From assembly GCA_016710165.1 (NCBI GenBank), contig JADJLJ010000005.1, positions 204,200 through 268,199 on the forward strand: a stretch of DNA of 64,000 nt, written 5' to 3'. Source of the stretch: Chitinophagaceae bacterium. Lineage in GTDB: Bacteria; Bacteroidota; Bacteroidia; Chitinophagales; Chitinophagaceae. The position numbers and the translations under genes are program-made. The notes beneath the pieces are model-generated. The model saw only the letters and a program-made list of their open reading frames with translations. It was not told the DNA's origin and did not search any database. Below are positions 34,314 to 43,837 of the stretch, piece after piece. The number at the start of each line of letters is the position of its first letter. The first letter of the stretch is position 1.

Positions 34314-35207
34314 ATGATCCATTATACCCATTGTCCTGTTTGTAAAAGCGATTCCATTCAGCCTGCGTTAAAAGCAAAAGACCACACCGTTTCACAGGAA
34401 GTATTTCCGGTGTGGCAGTGCAATGCCTGCACAGCCCGTTTTACCCAGGATGTACCGGCACAGGCTGGTATCGGTGTTTACTATGCTTCTGCCGCTTATA
34501 TATCTCACAGCGATACCCGGGAAGGACTCATCAATAATCTTTATCACCTTGTCAGGAAGCGTACACTCGCTTCTAAAATGAAACTGGTGATGCATGCGAC
34601 CGGGTTAAAAAAAGGACAGGTATTGGATATTGGTTGTGGCACAGGTGCTTTTTTAGATACGATGAAAAGAGCCGGGTGGGCGATAACCGGGCTGGAACCG
34701 GACGAAACTGCAAGGGTGAAGGCGGTGGAGTTATATGGAATTGATCCGCAGGAGCCTGGTAAATTATTTGAACTGGCCCCGGGTACCTTTCATGCCATCA
34801 CGATGTGGCATGTACTGGAACATGTGCATGAACTGCATGAATACATAAAACAAATAGCCGGCTTGCTTACCGAAAAAGGAAAATTGTTCATTGCGGTGCC
34901 TAATTACACTTCTAAAGATGCGGATATCTATAAAGAATACTGGGCAGCTTATGATGTGCCGCGTCACCTGTACCATTTCTCACCAGAGAGCATGGAAAAA
35001 TTACTTAAAACCTATGACTTAAGACTTATTACCTGCAAACCCATGTGGTTCGACAGTTTTTATGTGAGCATGCTGAGCGAAAAATATAAGAATGGCAAGG
35101 GAAATATTCTGAAAGCTGTTATCAATGGCTTTCTTTCCAACCTAAAGGCATGGGGCAATACCAAAAAATGCAGTTCGGTAATCTATGTGATCTGTAAAAG
35201 CAATTAA
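34314..35207 (+). CDS. Class I SAM-dependent methyltransferase with N-terminal zinc ribbon
   Basis: 297 residues. N-terminal CPVCKSDS and CNACTARF provide four Cys for zinc. The SAM-binding motif VLDIGCGTGAFLDTMKRAGW and the following GLEPDE are classic, with MWHVLEHVHELHEYIKQI and GKLFIAVPNY in the expected later positions. It resembles methyltransferases acting on sugars or small molecules (Methyltransf_23 group); the substrate is unknown. Directly after the HU-CCDC81 gene (7 bp), so co-transcribed. Confidence 0.82.
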   Translation: MIHYTHCPVCKSDSIQPALKAKDHTVSQEVFPVWQCNACTARFTQDVPAQAGIGVYYASAAYISHSDTREGLINNLYHLVRKRTLASKMKLVMHATGLKKGQVLDIGCGTGAFLDTMKRAGWAITGLEPDETARVKAVELYGIDPQEPGKLFELAPGTFHAITMWHVLEHVHELHEYIKQIAGLLTEKGKLFIAVPNYTSKDADIYKEYWAAYDVPRHLYHFSPESMEKLLKTYDLRLITCKPMWFDSFYVSMLSEKYKNGKGNILKAVINGFLSNLKAWGNTKKCSSVIYVICKSN

Positions 35208-35241
35208 AGGCCCGGATCAATCCCGTATTATTCAGCATCCT

Positions 35242-38200
35242 TTATTTCAAAAGAGCATTGGGTTTCATTTTATTTATCAGTGCTTTTAATTCATCGATCT
35301 GTTTCTGCTGTTCTTTTACGGCATTTATCAAGGGCATCACAAACTCGGCATACCGGATAGCATACCTGTCCGTTTCATTTTCCGGTTTTGTTACGGCATT
35401 GAAACCGGCATTATATTCCTGCAGGATCTTTTCAACGTCCTGGGCAACTAAGCCTGTATAGGTATTTCCTTCCTGTCCTTTATCTGTTAAATTATAGGTA
35501 ACCGGGTTTAACCTCAGGATAAAATTTAAACCAAGGGAAGAGGGTTGGATATTTGTTTTAAACCGGCCATCACTTAAGGTACTCCAGCCTACTTCACCCC
35601 CAATTTGTGTAACAGCCGTGTTGCCGATCCTTACACGGTTACTTGCCGTTACTACAGCGCCATTGCCAACAGCCATTGCATTGGTAAAGGATGCGGCACT
35701 GGCATCCGCATTGTATCCAATAAATGTATTGTTGCTTCCGTTGTTGAAACCATTTCCCGCGCTGTATCCTACGGCGGTATTAAAATTGCCAACGGTTGTG
35801 GTAGCAAGGGATTGCCTGCCAATGGAAGTATTATAAGAGCCGGTGGTATTACTCAGCATGCTTTGAAATCCCATGGCAGTGTTGTATTGCCCGGTTGTTG
35901 TGGACTCCATAGAAAAGCTGCCAAGCGCTGTGTTTTGAGAACCTGTTGCAACAGCTAAAGCATTATAACCTAGTGCAGCGTTATCATTCCCGGTTAAATT
36001 ACTGGATAGCGATGCATAGCCAAATGAAATGTTTCTGTTACCGGTAGTATTGTTCATTAATGTTTGATAACCAATTGCCGTATTATCATTGCCGGTATTT
36101 GCAGAAGCAGTGGATGAACCTCTCAACGCTTCAAAACCAACCGCCACATTGGTATTGGTAAATGCAGTGATTGTGTTGTTGGCATTTCGCATGGCATTTA
36201 CCCCAATAGCAGTAGCATAGCTCCCGGCTACATTTGTAAAAAGTGCCTGTACCCCAACGGCTGTATTGTGGCCACCTGTTGTATTATCAGCAAGGGAGTT
36301 CCTTCCGGTAGCTGTATTGTTGACTCCTGTGGTATTCGACTCAAGGGAGCTGAATCCACTTGCTGTATTGTAGTTTCCAGTAGTATTAAACTCAAGGGAG
36401 GTTGATCCACAGGCAGTATTGAATTCACCCGTTGTATTGTTTAAAAGTGATTGCAATCCGTTGGCCACATTATAGTTTCCAGTTGTATTACTAAAAAGGG
36501 CGAAGTATCCGCTGGCCGTATTGCCGAAACCTGTGCTGTTATTGAATAGGGTGATGCTGCCACTGGCAGTATTGCTGCTTCCTGTGGTATTATTAATAAG
36601 AGAGTTCATTCCGTTGGCTACATTATATTCCCCAGTTGTATTATTTTTAAGGGAGTTGCTTCCATTTGCTGTATTGTAGCTCCCGGATGTATTGTTAAGT
36701 AATGTTTGATAACCCAGTGCTGTATTGTAATTGCCCGTATTTGTTGCAGGTGTAGCTGAACCCCTGAGTGCTTCAAAACCCACGGCAACATTGTTATTGG
36801 TAAATGAGGTGGCTGAATTGTTGGCATTTCGCATGGCATTATACCCGATAGCCGTTGCATTGTTACCGGCTACATTTGAATAAAGAGCTTGTTCTCCGCT
36901 GGCTGTATTATACCCACCCGTTGTGTTGGCGAACAGGGAGTTCATGCCGCTGGCCGTATTGCGGCTTCCTGTTGTATTGTTAAACAGAGAATTCCACCCG
37001 CTTGCGGTGTTCCAGGACCCGGTTGTGTTGTAAAAGAGTGCCTGCATGCCGGTAGCAGTATTGGCAATGCCATCCAAATTTGAAACCAGTGCCATTCTCC
37101 CGGTAGCAGTATTCCACATTCCGGTTGTATTGGTAAAAAGAGCAGAATCACCAGCAGCGGTATTAAAGTAGCCGGTGCTGTTGTTGTAAAGTGCCTTATT
37201 TCCAATGGCGATATTAGAATAACCGGATGTGTTATTAAGCATTGTTTGATAACCTAGAACCGTATTACTATAACCTGTATTGGCAGATGCTGTGACTGAA
37301 CCTCTCAGCGCTTCAAAACCAATCGCTACATTGGTATTGGTAAAAGGGGTAGCTGTGTTATTGGCAAAATACATCGCATTGGTGCCAATAGCAGTGCCGT
37401 TACTGCCGGCTACATTGGATATAAGTGCATTTGTTCCAAAACCGGCATTGCTGGTTCCGGTAGTATTATTGTTAAGTGCATAAGCCCCCAAAGCAGCATT
37501 GTAATTTCCGGTTGTATTGGCGTACATAGAATACATTCCGTTGGTAGTATTCCAGAGACCTGTAGTATTAGAATAGAGTCCGAAAATTCCGGTCGCTGAA
37601 TTATGATTGCCTGTTGTGTTGTTTAATAGTGTTTGATAGCCAATCGCAGTATTGGCAGTACCCGTATTGGCAGCAGGTGTTGCAGAACCCCTTAATGCTT
37701 CATAACCAATTGCCACATTGTTATTGGTAAAAGGAACCGTGGTGTTATTGGCATAATACATGGCATTGATCCCAATAGCCGTTGCATTACTGCCTGCTAC
37801 ATTGTAAGCAAGTGTATTTGTTCCAAAACCTGCATTGCTGGTACCTGTTACATTATTACTAAGCGAATACGCCCCCAAAGCTGCATTATAATTTCCTGTA
37901 GTATTATTCAAAAGTGAGTTCATGCCATTGGCTGTATTCCAGAATCCGGTGGTATTTGCATAAAGACCGTTTCTTCCGGTGGCAGTGTTTTGATTGCCGG
38001 TTGTATTTGCATTTCCGGCCTGGTAGCCCCAAAAACTGTTGGACAGTATATGGTCAATTCGCCCTGCTCTCTGGTTATTCACCCTGACATTTAAAGGTAT
38101 ACTATCAATGGTACCAATAAAACTGCTGTTATCAAAACCCACGGTATTGCCTTTTGTTCTCCAGGCAACCGTATCCTGCTGGCTGGTAGTGGTTAACCAT

Positions 38201-38469
38201 AACCAGCCCGTGCCATTATAATAATAAAAACCTATGCTGTCCGGCGCATTCTGAAAGACCAGCAACCCGGTGGCAGGTGTTGCAATGGCATTTCTCTGCG
38301 CTTTGCTCATACGGGGAACGAGCATGCCCTTATCGGTACTTTTTATGTCCAGTAAAGCACTTGCATTGGCCGTACTGCCATCCGTGTTAATGGCAAAGCT
38401 TTGTGCTACCATATTTTCAGGGGCGAAAAAAAAGGCAACCAGCAGGAAATAAAAAAATACTGTTTTCAT
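35242..38469 (-). CDS. Giant repeat adhesin with C-terminal S74 self-cleaving chaperone
   Basis: 1075 residues. A signal peptide (VFFYFLLVAFFFAPENMVAQ) is followed by DIKSTDKGMLVPRMSKAQR, a start shared by many Bacteroidota surface proteins. From about residue 150 to 920 there are about 43 units, mostly 17 residues long, of the form xxNTAxGxxxLxxNTTG, like YadA-type head repeats. Four pairs of a 24- and a 20-residue unit, the latter VAxGxEALRGS, break the series into larger blocks. The end (from about 966) is a Peptidase_S74 chaperone: SDGRFK keeps the Ser and Lys(+5) of the self-cleavage dyad. A coiled coil (EQQKQIDELKALINKMK) closes it. Likely a surface-exposed trimeric fibre; no clear T9SS tail. 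Confidence 0.85.
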   Translation of the reverse strand: MKTVFFYFLLVAFFFAPENMVAQSFAINTDGSTANASALLDIKSTDKGMLVPRMSKAQRNAIATPATGLLVFQNAPDSIGFYYYNGTGWLWLTTTSQQDTVAWRTKGNTVGFDNSSFIGTIDSIPLNVRVNNQRAGRIDHILSNSFWGYQAGNANTTGNQNTATGRNGLYANTTGFWNTANGMNSLLNNTTGNYNAALGAYSLSNNVTGTSNAGFGTNTLAYNVAGSNATAIGINAMYYANNTTVPFTNNNVAIGYEALRGSATPAANTGTANTAIGYQTLLNNTTGNHNSATGIFGLYSNTTGLWNTTNGMYSMYANTTGNYNAALGAYALNNNTTGTSNAGFGTNALISNVAGSNGTAIGTNAMYFANNTATPFTNTNVAIGFEALRGSVTASANTGYSNTVLGYQTMLNNTSGYSNIAIGNKALYNNSTGYFNTAAGDSALFTNTTGMWNTATGRMALVSNLDGIANTATGMQALFYNTTGSWNTASGWNSLFNNTTGSRNTASGMNSLFANTTGGYNTASGEQALYSNVAGNNATAIGYNAMRNANNSATSFTNNNVAVGFEALRGSATPATNTGNYNTALGYQTLLNNTSGSYNTANGSNSLKNNTTGEYNVANGMNSLINNTTGSSNTASGSITLFNNSTGFGNTASGYFALFSNTTGNYNVANGLQSLLNNTTGEFNTACGSTSLEFNTTGNYNTASGFSSLESNTTGVNNTATGRNSLADNTTGGHNTAVGVQALFTNVAGSYATAIGVNAMRNANNTITAFTNTNVAVGFEALRGSSTASANTGNDNTAIGYQTLMNNTTGNRNISFGYASLSSNLTGNDNAALGYNALAVATGSQNTALGSFSMESTTTGQYNTAMGFQSMLSNTTGSYNTSIGRQSLATTTVGNFNTAVGYSAGNGFNNGSNNTFIGYNADASAASFTNAMAVGNGAVVTASNRVRIGNTAVTQIGGEVGWSTLSDGRFKTNIQPSSLGLNFILRLNPVTYNLTDKGQEGNTYTGLVAQDVEKILQEYNAGFNAVTKPENETDRYAIRYAEFVMPLINAVKEQQKQIDELKALINKMKPNALLK
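35650..38000 (-). repeat. 51-bp coding repeats in the adhesin gene
   Basis: The protein unit of 17 residues corresponds to a 51-bp DNA period, about 35 plain copies plus four longer pairs. The period keeps the frame, so copy number can change without frameshift. Confidence 0.8.
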
Positions 38470-38558
38470 GTTTATTTTTTTAGGCGTTCTGTTACTTAGA
38501 TCTGCAGGGCCGGTAAAGGATAGCAGGCCCTTGTCTGGCTTAACGGTTCGTTTCTTTT

Positions 38559-38867
38559 TCAGGATAATGAATCTAATTCGATCAGTAATTGCAGCAACTT
38601 CCCCTTTTTAATATCGCTGCCGAAGAATTTTACCGCCTGTGGCACGATGTATATTTTCTCCATTACGGGCTGCCTGCTTTCTGCTTCCTGGACCCGGTTG
38701 GGCAGGTAAACAAACTGCAGCCACTCGCTGAAATCCTCCCGGTTTGTGATGGTTCTTTTCTCAAATTCTTTTACCCAGGCAGGTATTTCCATTTTCCACA
38801 AACCGGTCCTCTTCATCTCTGCTCTTACTTCATTTATTTTTCCGGCTATTAAAAATGTTCCTGTCAT
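38559..38867 (-). CDS. YqcC-family protein
   Basis: 102 residues. FSEWLQFVYLPNRVQEAE and KIYIVPQAVKFFG correspond to the conserved EWLQ-x-V-x-x-P and VAP-type positions of YqcC (DUF446), a small helical family about this size. In enterobacteria yqcC lies beside truC, but here no pseudouridine synthase is adjacent. Function unknown. The gene lies between the giant adhesin (same strand, 89 bp downstream) and a sensor kinase (divergent). Confidence 0.75.
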   Translation of the reverse strand: MTGTFLIAGKINEVRAEMKRTGLWKMEIPAWVKEFEKRTITNREDFSEWLQFVYLPNRVQEAESRQPVMEKIYIVPQAVKFFGSDIKKGKLLQLLIELDSLS

Positions 38868-39042
38868 GTGTGGGAATTCTGCAGTAAATCTATTTTTTGC
38901 TTTCTGTTCAGCAATCAGCTAAGAAGGCAACGGTGCAAACCAATTATTGTATGGCAGGCACAGGCCAATCAATTAGTAAACGGTAGCCGGAATGAGCGAA
39001 TGGCGTAACAATGGGAAAAAGGATGTATATTTTTACCCGGAA

Positions 39043-42000
39043 ATGCTTCGCCGGCTCTACATACCGTTTTTGATGTTTACCATTGCACTGTCTGTAAACA
39101 GTTTTGCACAATCACCCCGTTACCGGTTGGAAACATTCGGCACCCGGGATGGCATGCTGTCATCCAAAGTGTATGCGCTTGCACAAAGCAGCGACAGAAA
39201 GCTATGGATAGGAACTGAGTTGGGTGTAAGTGTGTATGATGGATATGGTTTTACCAATTACCAGTACAGTTCTGCCAATGAATCCATCGGCCGTATTTTG
39301 TGCATTACACAGGATAGTCTTAATGGGATATGGATTGGTGGAGATAAAGGCCTTTTTTATGTACAGGGCGACCGGATAAAAAAAGTGGAACTGCAAAGCA
39401 AAGCAATATTGGCTGTAGAAGCATTACTGACTGATGCAGGGGGTAATGTATGGGTGGGCGATTTGAACGCATTGTTTAAAATAACCGGGCAGTTGGTTCA
39501 GCAGGTTCATAAAAGTCATCCGGCGGTCATAGATATTTTCCCCTTTGCTTCTTTTACCAAACGGGTATATGGTATTGCTGAAGACAGCAAGCAGAATACT
39601 TATGTAGGTACGTATGATGGTGTTTATAGAATAACAGCAGGGGCTGGTCGTTATGAATCGGTCTGGACAAATCCTGAACCATATCAATTTGTCCGGTCGG
39701 TAACTGCTACATCACCCGACAGTATTTTCTGGAACTGCCTTGACCGTCATCCCACCCAGATGATACATGGAAAAACCACCTCTGAGCATACCGAAGATTT
39801 TATTGGGAGGACTGTATTTACAAACCGGGGAAATGTATTTGCGTTAACAACCAGTGGGGTGGGGCGCATAAAAGACGGGATCGTTCAGCCCATTGTTTCT
39901 TTCGGGGGTATTACAAATAATGCAGTAACAGCCTTAATGGATGCAGAAGAAAATATCTGGGTGGGTACCGGGAAGGTTATTGAAATTCAGGAAAACAACT
40001 TTTCAACAGTATTCCTTAAAGCATAAGGTACATAAAGAAGCATTTTCGTTTCTTGAAAAAAGGAACGGTGATCTGTTATTTGGCGGCAACCGGGGGATCG
40101 TGTTCACAAAGGAACAGAAGGATATTGTTACGCATAAAGCAATACCGGCTTTGTTTCCGCTGGCAGAAGTGATGTGTATGTATGAAGATACAGACGGGGG
40201 AATATGGGCCGGCAGCGGATACCAGGGCATCAGCAGGTTTAAAAACAATAAACTTACCAACTGGAAAAACACCGGCTTTCTGAAAGATAATAATTGCGAA
40301 GCCCTGTATCCAGCAGCCGGGGGGAAATTATTTGCCTGTACGGAAAACGGCGTTACTGTTATAGATCCCCGGGCAGCTGAACCCCTGAAAGCCCATTATC
40401 CTTTTCAGAAAAAATATACAAGGCTTCCGGAGTTATTTGGTTGTTTTCAGACAGGAAACTCCGGGCATTGGTTCTATGGTAGCCAGGGTTTGTATAAGCT
40501 AAACAATCAGGTACTGGTGGACGACTCCATACAAAACATGCCGGTGAAAAGTTTATACATCAATAAGATCATTGGCGATAAAAAAGGGAATATCTGGGTG
40601 GCTACACAGGGGAAAGGATTGTTGCAATGCCGGTATGAAAATAATAAACTGGCTTTGTATAAACAATATGACAGCCGCAACGGGTTAACATCGGATATAG
40701 CTTTGTCTGTGCTGGTTGATAAAAATGATAATGTCTGGTCAGGAGATTACATGAGTTTATCGGTCCTTATAAATCCGGGCAATGAAGAACAGCTCATCAG
40801 CTTCAATGAAAAGGATGGTTTACTCTCTACGTATTACCAGACATTGAAACTGGAACAACAGCAGGATGGAACCATTTGGGGCCTCACGTCCATGGGGATA
40901 ATTTCTTTTCATCCTGACAGTATTGCCCGGAATGATCTGCCCCCCTTTCTGCTGATAAACGGGATTTCAGTGAACGGATCAAAGGAAGACCTGGCTGCTA
41001 AATCAGCGGCAACCCTGTCTTATGATCATAATTCGCTGCAGTTTCATTTTACGGCCATATGTCTTACCGAGCCTTCCAGGATCCGGTATGCTTATCGATT
41101 AAAGGAATCAGACAGTAACTGGACTTACACAAATAACCGCGTTGTTGATTTTAATTTTTTGCAACCCGGCAACTATACTTTTGAGCTAAAAGCCTGCAAC
41201 AATAATAATGTATGGACCAGCCAGCCACTGCAATATACGTTTACTATCGGGCGACCCTTTTGGCAAACATGGTGGTTTATGCTTCTTGTGATTTCGTTGA
41301 TAGCTGCTGTTGTTATTGCCGTTTTCATAACAAGAGTGCGGTCGGTTAAAGAAAAAGCAACGATCAAACAGCAGTTGGCCGAACTGGAGGCTAAAGCTAT
41401 CCGTGCACAGATGAATCCTCATTTTATTTTTAACAGCCTGAATGCCATACAGGAAACCATCATTACAGAAAAAGTGGATGCCGCCTACGATTATTTATCC
41501 CGGTTTTCCAAACTTTTACGAATGGTGCTGGATAACTCGGAGAAAAATTTTATTTCTCTGAACAGTGAACTGGAAACTATCCGTTTGTACCTTTCTTTAG
41601 AAGCGCTTCGTTTCAGCCAGTCTTTCACGTATTCAATTGAATTGGATGAAGCGCTTGATATAGAAGATATATTTATTCCTCCATTATTACTGCAGCCTTT
41701 TGTGGAGAATGCCATCTGGCATGGCTTGATCAGTAAGGAAGGAGAAAAAAAACTATTGCTTCATTTTGCAGAAAGTAACGGTGTCCTGGCGTGTATAATA
41801 GAAGATAATGGAGTAGGCCGGAAAAAAGCTGCCCGGATAAAGGAGCAGAAACTGGGCTCCGGCAGTTTTGAATCAAAAGGCACCCGGCTTGCATTGCAGC
41901 GGATCGAAATACTGAACAGGGAAAAACCCGGTTCTGCAAGTATAACAACAATTGATTTGTACGATGAAGACGGAATGGCCCGTGGAACCAAAGTGCTGAT

Positions 42001-42049
42001 AAAATTGTCAACGGATCCAGTAGTTAATAAAAATACCGGCCATGATTAA
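39043..42049 (+). pseudogene. LytS-type sensor kinase with two-component propeller, split by a frameshift
   Basis: From ATG 39043 (ATG 38992 is in frame upstream) a signal peptide (IPFLMFTIALSVNSFAQ) leads into propeller repeats such as LWIGTELGVSVYDGYGF and GNVWVGDLNALFKI. The frame then runs into a stop at 40024. Dropping one base in GGGAAGG (39970-39976) restores ENIWVGTGRLLKFRK and continues to 42049. The second part holds more propeller blades, a Y_Y_Y domain (RIRYAYRLKESDSNWTY), one membrane helix (WWFMLLVISLIAAVVIAVF) and the His_kinase region QMNPHFIFNSLNAIQE with LQPFVENAIWHG. It would sense an external or periplasmic signal and phosphorylate the next gene's product. Start of the C-terminal frame at 39941 is not a real start. 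Confidence 0.85.
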
Positions 42050-42791
42050 GATCCTTATTGTAGATGATGAACAGGCTGCGGGGCGTATACTGAAAGTGTT
42101 GATTGAAAAACACATTCCGGGGGAAAAACAGATCGAGATATCCAATAGCCCGGCGGAGGCCCTGGAAATGTTGAACAGGTACCAGCCATCGCTGGTAATG
42201 CTGGATATTGAAATGCCCGGCATGAACGGTTTTGATTTTATGAACCGGGCCAGCGAATGGAATTTTGACGTTATTTTCACCACAGCCTATGATCAGTATG
42301 CCATCAAAGCCATCCGCTTCAGTGCCCTGGATTACTTATTGAAACCGATCGATATTGTTGAATTACAGAACGCCATCAACCGGCATATCGTTAAGATCCA
42401 GTCGGTAAAGGCCGATTCGCAGCAACCGCTAGTGAACAACCTGATCTATAATCTTCAGCAACAGGACCTGCAGCATTTTAAACTGGCATTGTCAACCAGT
42501 GAAGGGGTGTTCTTATACGATACCGGTGAAATTATTTTGCTGGAAGGAAGCAGTAATTATACGAAATTTTATTTCAGCAATAACCGCATTCAGGTTGTAT
42601 CAAAAACATTGAAGGAATATGAGGACATTCTTGCCGGGCACCGGTTTTTACGGGTCCATAAATCTTACCTGGTAAACAGGTCGCAGGTAATAAAAGTTGA
42701 CAGGGAAGGAGTACTTGAATTAAGTAACGGGATGTTCATTCCGGTATCAAGACGCAGGAAAGCAGAAATTCTGCAGTGGTTTAATCGTTAA
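42042..42791 (+). CDS. LytTR-family response regulator
   Basis: 249 residues. Receiver domain (1-120) with acidic DDE at 8-10, phosphoacceptor Asp55 in VMLDIEMPGMNG, and Lys in YLLKPID. The C-terminal LytTR DNA-binding domain includes IILLEGSSNYTKFYFSN, YEDILAGHRFLRVHKSYLVN and GMFIPVSRRRKAEIL. It overlaps the kinase gene by 8 bp, the typical layout of a cognate pair. Target genes unknown. Whether the pair works depends on whether the kinase frameshift is real. Confidence 0.9.
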   Translation: MIKILIVDDEQAAGRILKVLIEKHIPGEKQIEISNSPAEALEMLNRYQPSLVMLDIEMPGMNGFDFMNRASEWNFDVIFTTAYDQYAIKAIRFSALDYLLKPIDIVELQNAINRHIVKIQSVKADSQQPLVNNLIYNLQQQDLQHFKLALSTSEGVFLYDTGEIILLEGSSNYTKFYFSNNRIQVVSKTLKEYEDILAGHRFLRVHKSYLVNRSQVIKVDREGVLELSNGMFIPVSRRRKAEILQWFNR

Positions 42792-42837
42792 CAGATGGTA
42801 TGAGTAATATCAAAAATGCAGCTCGATGATCGATAAG

Positions 42838-42925
42838 GGATGCCGGATGCAGGATACAGGATACAGGATGCAGGATGCAGGATGCAGGATGCAGGATACA
42901 AGATACAAGATACTGGATGTAGGAT
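42838..42925. repeat. GGATGCAGGATACA tandem array
   Basis: About eight 7-10 bp words (GGATGCA, GGATACA, AGATACA) lie between the convergent response regulator and glutaminyl cyclase genes. They are the reverse complement of the words in the array at 7484-7560. Confidence 0.85.
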
Positions 42926-42947
42926 ACCAGATCATGTATCTCTTGCA

Positions 42948-43754
42948 TTAATTCAACTTCAGCTCAAATAATTTCGGCCACTGCTTTCCGGTAATGAACA
43001 ATTTTTTTGCTGTGCTGTCATATGCAATGCCGTTCAGCACCAATCCCCTGTCAGGCGGGACCTGGTTGGGAAAGAATTTCTCTTCCAGGCCAGACAGATC
43101 CATTTTGCCGACAACCTGGCCGCTTTCAGGGTTGATCTTAACGATGATATCCGTTTCATAAACATTGGCATAAACAAAGCCATCAATGTATTCCAGTTCA
43201 TTCAGGTAGTTGACCGGGCCGGAATTATCTGCTACCCGGATGGTGCTCAGCAACCGGAAATCATCCGGGTTCACAAAATAAAGTACAGCTGTGCCGTCAC
43301 TTATGATAAGATGCCTGCCGTTATTGGTAAGTCCCCAACCCTCATAAGGCCATTAGAATGTTTTTACCGGTTTATCAATATTATTGATGTCGTACATATA
43401 CACAATATGACTTTGCCAGGTTAACTGGTATATCCTGTTATTAAAAATGGTGATGCCTTCCCCGAATATGGATGGAGAACCCATCATATGTTTCTTTTCT
43501 ACTTTACCTGTTTTGTGATCGGTGATACGTAAGGAAGAATTTTCAAAATCCCCCGTGCCTTCATACAGTTTGCCTTTGTAAAATTCAAGTCCCTGGGTAA
43601 AGGCGCTTGTGTCATGGGGATATTGCGAATGGATGCTGTAGCTGATCGTGGGGGTAGGAATGGGTTTCACAGATTCATCTACTATGGGTTCCTTGTCGCC
43701 GTTTGTACAGGATGCCAGTGCGATCAAAACCACCAGGGCTGAAAATTTCTTCAT
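42948..43754 (-). pseudogene. Glutaminyl-peptide cyclotransferase lipoprotein with an in-frame stop
   Basis: Lipoprotein signal (LVVLIALASCTNGD). The first 133 codons give SAFTQGLEFYKGKLYEGTG and SLRITDHKTGKVEKKHM, typical of the plant-type/bacterial five-blade glutaminyl cyclase. A TAA lies at 43355-43353. The same frame then continues without any shift as WPYEGWGLTNNGRHLIISDG, then PVNYLNELEYIDGFVYANVY and GLVLNGIAYD, to a natural end at 42948. One base change (for example CAA, AAA or GAA to TAA) explains the break. The enzyme turns N-terminal Gln of exported proteins into pyroglutamate, common in Bacteroidota. Confidence 0.82.
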
Positions 43755-43775
43755 TGGTTCTTTTTAAAATATAGA

Positions 43776-43783
43776 CAAAAGTA
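43776..43783 (-). promoter_or_regulatory. -7 box for the glutaminyl cyclase gene
   Basis: Minus strand TACTTTTG, an exact TAnnTTTG, 21 nt before ATG 43754. The promoter is still present although the gene is interrupted. Confidence 0.5.
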
Positions 43784-43837
43784 GCAAACTGTTCTGTTGC
43801 TTCCTCTTTAACCCGGTAAAAGATTGTAAATATTTGG

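Noticed and set aside
35242..38469. Prophage tail-fibre gene
   Set aside because: The S74 domain is common in phages, but there is a signal peptide and no phage gene nearby.
39941..42049. Separate kinase gene with its own start at 39941
   Set aside because: The first residues are out of frame with the propeller; a one-base correction joins it smoothly to the upstream part.
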